Origin: Ruminococcaceae bacterium UBA6392
GTDB lineage: Bacteria; Bacillota; Clostridia; Oscillospirales; Acutalibacteraceae
Length of the DNA: 15,688 nt
Reading direction: 5' to 3'
Assembly (NCBI GenBank): GCA_002438685.1
Contig: DJQG01000079.1
Coordinates: 1-15,688, forward strand
Under the pieces are notes generated by a model. It did no database searches, was not told the origin of the DNA, and saw only the letters and a program-made list of their open reading frames with translations. This document shows, in pieces, positions 7,329-12,755 of this stretch. How positions within the stretch are numbered: position 1 is the first letter of the stretch; each line of letters opens with the position of its first letter. A program made the position numbers and the translations under genes.

Positions 7329-7392
7329 ATATTCATAAAGCAAAATCCTGCCCACGGAAAAAACCGCAGGCAGGATTTCTTGCTTTGAATAT
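7329..7392 (-). terminator. Terminator hairpin after the Nudix gene
   Basis: AAATCCTGCC (7343-7352) pairs with GGCAGGATTT (7369-7378), with CGG/CCG pairing inside the loop. An outer, interrupted pairing of ATATTCA..AAGCA (7329-7342) with TGCTTTGAATAT (7381-7392) nearly doubles its length. The hairpin starts 4 bp past the stop codon of the minus-strand Nudix gene, and TTTT follows the inner stem on that strand. Being nearly symmetrical it may also stop plus-strand transcripts. Confidence 0.75.
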
Positions 7393-7396
7393 GGAC

Positions 7397-7849
7397 TTAT
7401 ATTATTCTCTTCTTCCAATTTTCGCCGTCGCGCTCGTAGAAAAATTCGGTCAGCGACGGGTTTTCCATGACATGAACCATGTCGATAAAGTCGTTTGAGA
7501 GCTTATACTGCGTCAGCTCGTCGCGCTCGATCCAGAATACCCTGCCTTCGTCGGAGTCTTTGAGCTCGCCGCTGAAGCGGTCGGCGCGGAAAAACAGCAC
7601 TATGTAGCGCGTGCCGTTGTCGCGGATAAAATCGTTGATTCCGCACACCGTCGGGCGGAAAATATCGAGTCCCGTCTCCTCTTTGACCTCGCGGCGCACG
7701 GCGTCCGTGAACGCCTCGCCCGGCTCAACATGACCGCCGGGGAAGGTTACGCCCGACCAGTTCTTGCTCACTCTGTCCTGCACGAGTATCTTCGTGCCGT
7801 CGCAGATCATGCACATCACGGTAAGCTCAGTCTTTTCGATGTTTCCCAT
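7397..7849 (-). CDS. Nudix hydrolase, MutT-like
   Basis: Cytoplasmic Mg-dependent pyrophosphohydrolase of a nucleoside diphosphate derivative, of 150 residues. The Nudix box is perfect: G39-x5-E45-x7-REVKEETGL (53-61), matching GX5EX7REUXEEXGU. The substrate cannot be read from the sequence; small single-domain MutT-like proteins of this type act on (oxidised) nucleoside triphosphates among others. ATG 7849 has GAGGG 7 nt upstream. The start lies 10 nt past the stop of the CDF transporter gene, so it is the second gene of that transcript and is followed by a terminator. Confidence 0.92.
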   Translation of the reverse strand: MGNIEKTELTVMCMICDGTKILVQDRVSKNWSGVTFPGGHVEPGEAFTDAVRREVKEETGLDIFRPTVCGINDFIRDNGTRYIVLFFRADRFSGELKDSDEGRVFWIERDELTQYKLSNDFIDMVHVMENPSLTEFFYERDGENWKKRII

Positions 7850-7859
7850 TGTATTGCCC

Positions 7860-9044
7860 TCACTTTCTCTCGTCTTCGACGAAGCTGTTTTCTATGGTCA
7901 TAACGGCGTAGTAATTCTCGCCTATCTCGGTCGATATTTTGTCGCTTATCAGCTCTTTTATCTGCCCTTTCGTGAAAGGATATTTGTGCGGCACGACGAG
8001 GTCGAAAATGAGGTTGGTGTGCGTAGAACCTTCCACCATTCTGAAGTCGTGCATCGTGAATCTCGGGTCAACTTCCTTTATCAGCTTGCCGACCTTTTCG
8101 CGAAGGGCGTTTATATGCTCGTCGTCAACGACTATCGGATCCATATGCAGGACGATGTTGATGGAGAATTTCTTCTTTATGTCGCGCTCAATGCGGTCGA
8201 TGGTATCGTGGCACGCCATTATATCGCTGTCGGACGGCACTTCGACATGGGCGGAGGCGAACGTCCTGCCCGGACCGTAGTCGTGAACCATGAGGTCGTG
8301 GACGCCGATAACGCCCTTGTATGAGAGAATGTCGCTCTCGATTTCCTGCACCGTCTCCGGCAAAGCGGGTCCGCCGAGCAGTTCGTTCATCGTGTCCTTG
8401 AATATGCCTATTCCGGTCGCGATGATGAACAGGGCTACTACTATTCCCATGTATCCGTCGAGCGGCACAGAGGTAAATTTTGAGAGAATAAGGGCTATCA
8501 TAGATACGGTCGTCGCCGCAGTGTCGCTGACGCTGTCCATGACGACCGCCCCGACGGCGGTCGAGTTTATCCTTTTGCCGATGTTTCTGTTAAAAACCGC
8601 CATCCATATTTTGACTCCGATCGAAGCGATGAGCACCATGAGCGCGGTCACGCTGAACTGGAGCGGCTCCGGGTGGAGAATTTTATCTACCGACGAGCGG
8701 ATTAGCTCGCCGCCCATGAGCAGTATGATAAACGAGACTATCAGCGCGCAGACATATTCTATCCTGCCGTGACCGAACGGGTGCTCGTCATCGGCGGGCT
8801 TATTTGCCAGACGGAAGCTGACGAGCGTGACAGCGGACGAGCCCGCGTCCGAGAGGTTGTTCGCGGCGTCCGCGGTTATGGCGATACTGCCCGTCGCCGA
8901 GCCGATAATGAACTTTGCGGCGGTCAGCAGGATGTTGCACAGTATGCCGACGATGCCGCTGAGCGTGCCGTAGCGCGAGCGCACGGCAGGGTCGTCGGTT
9001 TTTTCGCTGTCTTTGATAAAAAGTTTTATCAGAAGCTTTGTCAT
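7860..9044 (-). CDS. Cation diffusion facilitator (CDF) metal exporter, probably Mn-type
   Basis: Secondary transporter that exports divalent metal ions in exchange for protons. The 394-residue protein has a CDF transmembrane domain (about 30-215, six helices) and a cytoplasmic ferredoxin-like domain (about 230-305), plus a further C-terminal region (about 306-394) longer than in YiiP. Aligned by eye with YiiP, the transport site is N62 and D66 in helix 2 (NNLSDAGSS) and D170 and D174 in helix 5 (MDSVSD). The usual zinc-type HxxxD of helix 5 is DxxxD, an arrangement associated with manganese-exporting CDFs such as MntE. The family motif HPFGHGRIEY (88-97) is present. ATG 9044 has GGAGG 5 nt upstream. 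A Nudix gene follows 10 nt downstream and probably shares its transcript. Manganese specificity is inferred, not shown. Confidence 0.92.
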   Translation of the reverse strand: MTKLLIKLFIKDSEKTDDPAVRSRYGTLSGIVGILCNILLTAAKFIIGSATGSIAITADAANNLSDAGSSAVTLVSFRLANKPADDEHPFGHGRIEYVCALIVSFIILLMGGELIRSSVDKILHPEPLQFSVTALMVLIASIGVKIWMAVFNRNIGKRINSTAVGAVVMDSVSDTAATTVSMIALILSKFTSVPLDGYMGIVVALFIIATGIGIFKDTMNELLGGPALPETVQEIESDILSYKGVIGVHDLMVHDYGPGRTFASAHVEVPSDSDIMACHDTIDRIERDIKKKFSINIVLHMDPIVVDDEHINALREKVGKLIKEVDPRFTMHDFRMVEGSTHTNLIFDLVVPHKYPFTKGQIKELISDKISTEIGENYYAVMTIENSFVEDERK

Positions 9045-9123
9045 GATAACCTCCGGGGGTAGTTGTGGGTTTGTTTCGCTTCGCTCAAAGTAATAAGTAA
9101 AAGTGAATAGTGAATAAGTGCGC

Positions 9124-9152
9124 GATATAGTCGGATATTATTTGCCTGTGAA
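9124..9152 (-). promoter_or_regulatory. Possible promoter of the CDF-Nudix unit
   Basis: On the minus strand TTCACA (plus 9147-9152) and TATATC (plus 9124-9129) are separated by 17 nt, matching TTGACA and TATAAT at 5 and 4 of 6 positions. It would give a leader of about 75 nt before the CDF start at 9044. Confidence 0.4.
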
Positions 9153-9180
9153 CCCCGTATAATTTTATTGGCGCGCATTT

Positions 9181-9208
9181 GTAGGGACAGCCCTTGCGGC
9201 CGTCCGCC
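9181..9208 (+). repeat. GTAGGG palindromic repeat
   Basis: GTAGGG (9181-9186) leads into arms GGACAGC (9185-9191) and GCCGTCC (9199-9205) around a 7-nt loop, with one mismatch. It is the best-preserved plus-strand relative of the units at the left edge and at 7292-7320. Confidence 0.6.
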
Positions 9209-9337
9209 TATTTAAGAAAGTTTTCAAACACTGCGGCGCGGCTATTGAAAGTCATATTATCACCGGCGGCGGGTGAGCAAACTTTTATTTTGCTAAACAC
9301 CCTGCTCGGCTACAGCCTTGCGCTGCTTGTATGTAGG

Positions 9338-9396
9338 AAAAACTCCGCATTTTAATATTCCGCAGGAACGCCGAGCCCCTGCGGAATGATTTTTTT
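9338..9396. terminator. Terminator hairpins downstream of argS, apparently bidirectional
   Basis: ATTCCGCAGG (9357-9366) and CCTGCGGAAT (9378-9387) form a perfect 10-bp stem with an 11-nt loop. On the plus strand it is followed by GATTTTTTT (9388-9396), an ideal U-tract. On the minus strand, the direction of argS, the same 5' arm can instead pair with TGCGGAGT (plus 9342-9349), which is followed by TTTT; that alternative gives argS a terminator with a longer loop. Confidence 0.65.
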
Positions 9397-9407
9397 GATT
9401 CTGTTTT

Positions 9408-11153
9408 TTACATTCTCTCCGGCACGCTTATCTTGAGCAGGGTCAGGATGTTCTTGAGAACCTCCTTGACGCACAGGCACAGATATATTCTCGCCGCGCT
9501 CAGATCTTTGTCGTCGCAGTTTACGCGGCAGGCGTTGTAGAACTTGTGGAAGAGGGTCGCGAGGTCGATGCAGTAGCGCGTGATGCGCGCGGGATCGTAG
9601 TTTTTGGCGGAGAGGGCAATTTCGTCGGTGAGCGACGCTAAGTGCCTGATTATCTCGCGCTCCTCGGGTGCTGTGAGCAGGTCGAGCTGCTCGGGCGTGC
9701 ACTCGGGGATTTCGATGCCCTGCTCTTCGAGCTTCCTCAGGATGCTGCAAATTCTCGCGTGGGCGTACTGGCAATAGTAAACCGGGTTCTGCGAATTCTC
9801 GGCGACGGCGAGATCGAGGTCGAACTCCATCTGCGTTGCGGGCTCGCGGAGATTGAAGAAGAAACGCACCGCGTCTATCGGTATCTCTTCGAGCAGGTCG
9901 ACAAGGGTTATCGCCTTGCCGGTACGCTTGGACATGCGCACGACTTCGCCGTTTCTCGTCAGGCGCACGAGCTGCATGAGGATTATATCGAGCTTGTCGC
10001 CGTCAAGACCTATCGCGTCGAGTGCGCCCTTCATTCTGGCAACATGACCGTGGTGATCCGCGCCCCAGACATCTATCGCCCTGTCAAACTTTCTGACGGC
10101 GAGCTTGTTGCGGTGATATGCGATATCCGCCGCGAAATAGGTCGGGTTGCCGTTCTGGCGGATGAGAACATCGTCCTTGAGACCGAGCTTGTCGATCTCC
10201 TCCTGCGTCTTGCCCTGAGCGAGCAGGCGCTTTGTCTGAACCTCGATGTTCTTGTACCACAGCGCGCCGTCAAGCTCGTAGGTGAGTCCCTTTTCTTTGA
10301 GCAGTTCTATGGTATCGTGAAGCTCCGTGCCGTTGTGCAGGGTGCTCTCCTTGAACCATGTGTCGTATTCTATTCTGTATTTTGAAAGTATCTCGTGCAT
10401 CGACTCGATGTTCTTTGGCAGCGCGAAATCGACGAGCGCCTTGCGGCGGACTTCCTCGCCCTCGGAGATATATTTGTCGCCGTAGACATCGGCAAATTCT
10501 TTGGCGCGCACGGCTATGTCCTCGCCGTGGTAGCTGTCCTCGGGCAGCTCGGGCGCGTCGGAGCCTTTGTATATCTGCTGATAGCGGATATCGAGCGAGA
10601 GGGCGAATTTATCGATCTGATTGCCGGCATCGTTGATGTAGAATTCGCGGCTGACATCGTAGCCGGCAAAGTCCATGACCGCCGCGAGGCAGTCGCCAAG
10701 AGCGCCGCCGCGGGCGTTGCCCATGTGCATCGGACCGGTCGGATTGGCGGAGACAAATTCAATATTTACCTTTTCGCCCTTGCCGAAGTCGGAACGACCG
10801 TAGTCGCTGCCCTTTTTGCGGATATCCATGAGAATCTCCGAATAGAAGCGGTCGGCGAGACGAAAGTTTATGAATCCGGGACCCGCCGCTTCGCAGAATG
10901 AGAATGCGGTGCCCTCGAGGTCAATGTTCTTTGTTATAGCCGCGGCTATCATAGCGGGCGCGCGTCTGAAAGCTCTCGCCCACGCCATGGCGGCGTTCGT
11001 GGAGTAGTCGCCGTTCTTTCTGTCCGCCGGGATTTCCACTTTGAAGTCCGTGAGCTCGGTCTCGGGCAGTTCGCCTGCCGTCATCGCCTTTTTCGCGGCG
11101 TCCCTGACAAGCTCGCAGAGCTTATCCTCGACCTGTTTTACAAGCACTGACAT
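9408..11153 (-). CDS. argS: Arginyl-tRNA synthetase
   Basis: Class I synthetase charging tRNA-Arg with arginine. The 581-residue length fits the family. An N-terminal tRNA-recognition domain (about 1-120) precedes the Rossmann core. The HIGH-like motif is ANPTGPMHMGNARGG (136-150), with HMGN at 143-146. Typical ArgRS stretches FYINDAGNQI (171-180), NPTYFAADIAYH (336-347) and DVWGADHHGH (361-370) are intact, and the KMSKR-like loop is VRMSKRTGK (405-413). The C-terminal helical anticodon-binding domain follows, ending in the characteristic hydrophobic helices. ATG 11153 has AAAGGATGG about 10 nt upstream. The gene starts 54 nt after the DUF1934 gene, with a small hairpin between them; I see no T-box leader. 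Ends just before the terminator hairpins at 9338-9396. Confidence 0.97.
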   Translation of the reverse strand: MSVLVKQVEDKLCELVRDAAKKAMTAGELPETELTDFKVEIPADRKNGDYSTNAAMAWARAFRRAPAMIAAAITKNIDLEGTAFSFCEAAGPGFINFRLADRFYSEILMDIRKKGSDYGRSDFGKGEKVNIEFVSANPTGPMHMGNARGGALGDCLAAVMDFAGYDVSREFYINDAGNQIDKFALSLDIRYQQIYKGSDAPELPEDSYHGEDIAVRAKEFADVYGDKYISEGEEVRRKALVDFALPKNIESMHEILSKYRIEYDTWFKESTLHNGTELHDTIELLKEKGLTYELDGALWYKNIEVQTKRLLAQGKTQEEIDKLGLKDDVLIRQNGNPTYFAADIAYHRNKLAVRKFDRAIDVWGADHHGHVARMKGALDAIGLDGDKLDIILMQLVRLTRNGEVVRMSKRTGKAITLVDLLEEIPIDAVRFFFNLREPATQMEFDLDLAVAENSQNPVYYCQYAHARICSILRKLEEQGIEIPECTPEQLDLLTAPEEREIIRHLASLTDEIALSAKNYDPARITRYCIDLATLFHKFYNACRVNCDDKDLSAARIYLCLCVKEVLKNILTLLKISVPERM

Positions 11154-11178
11154 AAAATTTATCCATCCTTTCGTGTAA

Positions 11179-11193
11179 CCGCAGTTTCTGCGG
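11179..11193 (-). repeat. Small hairpin between the DUF1934 gene and argS
   Basis: CCGCAG and CTGCGG (11179-11184, 11188-11193) form a perfect 6-bp stem with a 3-nt loop. No T-run follows on the minus strand, so it is not a terminator; it could stabilise or punctuate the two-gene mRNA. Confidence 0.4.
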
Positions 11194-11207
11194 GCAAACC
11201 GTCTTCT

Positions 11208-11627
11208 TTACTGTCCGCTGACCGTTATCTTCAGCTCGTTCGACGCGGCGAGATCCGCGTTGACATCGATAGTGTAGTTGAGCAGCAGCTCTCCGCCCTT
11301 CTCCGTCACGGACGACTCGATCTTTTTGGCAAATATGCCGAGGAGCATATCGCCGAACGGGGTCGCGTAGTGGCAGACATGGCGTCTGCCGCGCTCCATG
11401 ACCATCTGTGTAGTATATGCGCCGTTTCTCGTCATTGTGACGAGACCGCCGTCCTCTATAAGCAGGGTGGTCACGCAGCCCTCCATCTCGGCGGCAGGCT
11501 CTTCGTATGAGAGCTCGTAGCCGTTTTCGAGCAGGCGCAGAACGCCCTGCGTGCTCGTCTGCGACGAGTAGCTGTCGTCATGCCCGGAGTGGCTGTCCTC
11601 AATGTTTATAAACACCTTTTTTTCCAT
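11208..11627 (-). CDS. ywiB: DUF1934 family beta-barrel protein (YwiB-like)
   Basis: A 139-residue cytoplasmic protein of the DUF1934 family, a small calycin-like beta barrel of unknown biochemical role. Family marks are the early T-x-G (25-28), YELSYEEP (37-44), an alternating strand pattern with TRNG (66-69), YATPFGDM (87-94), and a closing strand with LNYTIDV (116-122). The same order, ywiB just before argS, occurs in Bacillus subtilis, which supports both the call and co-transcription. ATG 11627 has AAGGA 8 nt upstream. It is the first gene of the unit, downstream of a good promoter at 11689-11718. Confidence 0.82.
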   Translation of the reverse strand: MEKKVFINIEDSHSGHDDSYSSQTSTQGVLRLLENGYELSYEEPAAEMEGCVTTLLIEDGGLVTMTRNGAYTTQMVMERGRRHVCHYATPFGDMLLGIFAKKIESSVTEKGGELLLNYTIDVNADLAASNELKITVSGQ

Positions 11628-11688
11628 CGGAAAAGTCCTTTTCTTTCTTGCTCTGAGGCTATGAAAAACCTCGTTCTTTTGATTTTTT

Positions 11689-11718
11689 ATAATACCACAG
11701 TTATACGCCTTTCGTCAA
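11689..11718 (-). promoter_or_regulatory. Promoter of the DUF1934-argS unit
   Basis: On the minus strand TTGACG (plus 11713-11718) is separated by 18 nt from TATTAT (plus 11689-11694), which is preceded by TGG, giving an extended -10. The leader would be about 55 nt. Confidence 0.7.
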
Positions 11719-11739
11719 CCCGTTTTATTTGAAAACGGG
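11719..11739. repeat. Inverted repeat abutting the argS-unit -35 box
   Basis: CCCGTTTT (11719-11726) and AAAACGGG (11732-11739) are perfect 8-bp arms around a 5-nt centre. It touches the -35 hexamer of the minus-strand promoter and may be an operator or activator site. Confidence 0.4.
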
Positions 11740-11762
11740 CACTCTATTTTTCCGTCAGAGCA

Positions 11763-11791
11763 TTGCAAACATGGCGATGCTATGATATATT
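11763..11791 (+). promoter_or_regulatory. Predicted promoter of the gyrase operon
   Basis: TTGCAA (11763-11768) and TATATT (11786-11791) are separated by 17 nt, 4 and 5 matches to consensus respectively. An alternative -10, TATGAT (11781-11786), lacks a -35. Transcription from the first would start near 11798. Confidence 0.5.
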
Positions 11792-11832
11792 ATATTAGTA
11801 TATATAATATATACTCTCGTGCAGAGTATATA
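11785..11832 (+). repeat. Overlapping AT-rich inverted repeats in the gyrase operon control region
   Basis: The first palindrome has perfect 11-bp A/T-only arms (11785-11795 and 11802-11812) around TAGTAT, and covers the predicted -10. The second, TATATACTCT (11808-11817) and AGAGTATATA (11823-11832) around CGTGC, lies in the leader and ends 6 nt before the AAGGAG ribosome binding site (11839-11844). The two share 11808-11812, so they cannot form fully together. Confidence 0.55.
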
Positions 11833-11851
11833 ATTTTTAAGGAGAACAGTT

Positions 11852-12727
11852 ATGATCGATATCCGTATAGCGATGAATGACATCTACAAGAACCTCGAGC
11901 CGACCCTCACGAAGTGCGGCTTCAGAATCACCACTCCCGCAGATATCTCCGACGGCATCCCCGTCTCCGTCACGAGCGGACGCGCCGTCATGGATTTTTC
12001 CGGCGACAACAAGGCTCTGCGCATCGAGCACTACGACAACAAGATAGCCCTGCTCTGGGCGCAGAAGGAGGGCGCGAACGAGACCGACTTCGCGAAGATA
12101 GCCCACTCCCTGCTCGACGTTGAGACCGCCGACGACAAGGATATCAAGTTTATCTCGGACGAGTATGCCGAGCTTATCGAAGAGAGCTTCGGCAAGAACG
12201 GCACAGCCGATAAGAAAAAAGTGAAGCTCCCCACGCCCGTATCGAAGGCTGCGGCAAAGAGCGGCGAGGCATGCTATGACGCGAACACTTTTGCAAATCG
12301 CCTGAGCGTTATCTATCCCGAGCTGCGCGACGAATACAGAAAGAATATCGAGACCTACGGCGAGTTCCTGCCTGAGGATTTCTTCAAAAATCACGCCGCT
12401 CCCGTGGTTATCAAGGTCATAAAAGAGAACGACCCGCAGAAGATGAGAAAGCTCTTCAATCTTCTCAACGAGATTTATGACGACGGCACGAACGAGATCC
12501 AGAGCATTATTGCCGTCACCGTCCTCGGCGAGCTCAACAACGATCAGGATCTGCTCGCAAATTGCGTCGATTACATGAGCGCGGACATGATCTCTCCCGT
12601 TGTCCAGGTCAACAAGTATCTCGCAAAGTCCAAGAGCGCGAGAATGAGACTCGAAAATCCGCCGAAGTACAAGCCCAAGAAAGCGAAGAAGAAAAAGAAC
12701 ATGTTCTCCACCCTGACGAATCAGTAA
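11852..12727 (+). CDS. Protein of unknown function at the head of the gyrase operon
   Basis: I do not recognise the protein with confidence. It has 291 residues, no signal peptide and no membrane segment, so it should be cytoplasmic. Residues 1-115 look like a compact alpha/beta domain. A Lys-rich linker (about 114-135) leads to a helical C-terminal half, in which the stretch FANRLSVIYPELRDEY (147-162) followed by YGEFLPEDFF (169-178) resembles the DUF7674 type of domain; that match is from memory only. The tail is strongly basic (KPKKAKKKKN, 274-283), so it could touch nucleic acid. ATG 11852 has AAGGAG with a 7-nt spacer. gyrB starts 28 nt after its stop, with no terminator between, so they are very likely co-transcribed. 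Confidence 0.8.
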   Translation: MIDIRIAMNDIYKNLEPTLTKCGFRITTPADISDGIPVSVTSGRAVMDFSGDNKALRIEHYDNKIALLWAQKEGANETDFAKIAHSLLDVETADDKDIKFISDEYAELIEESFGKNGTADKKKVKLPTPVSKAAAKSGEACYDANTFANRLSVIYPELRDEYRKNIETYGEFLPEDFFKNHAAPVVIKVIKENDPQKMRKLFNLLNEIYDDGTNEIQSIIAVTVLGELNNDQDLLANCVDYMSADMISPVVQVNKYLAKSKSARMRLENPPKYKPKKAKKKKNMFSTLTNQ

Positions 12728-12755
12728 TTCGTTTTTATAGCTTTGGAGAAGGAGG

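Larger units (their letters stand above)
9045..9407. other. 363-bp gene-free region between CDF and argS genes
   Basis: No credible coding frame is seen. From the CDF side it holds a possible minus-strand promoter (9124-9152), a GTAGGG palindromic repeat (9181-9208), a small AGCAAA/TTTGCT hairpin near 9273-9292, and a strong hairpin with a plus-strand T-run (9357-9396) just past the argS stop. TATAAT at 9158-9163 is a consensus -10 on the plus strand but lacks a -35 and a TG extension. Confidence 0.6.

Noticed and set aside
9045..9407. CRISPR array, tRNA or other structured RNA in the longest gene-free stretch
   Set aside because: No regularly spaced direct repeats, no cloverleaf with a T-loop GTTCRA, and no riboswitch core; only short hairpins and a palindromic repeat are seen.
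11154..11207. T-box leader for argS
   Set aside because: The gap is only 54 nt and lacks the conserved T-box sequence and the antiterminator/terminator pair.
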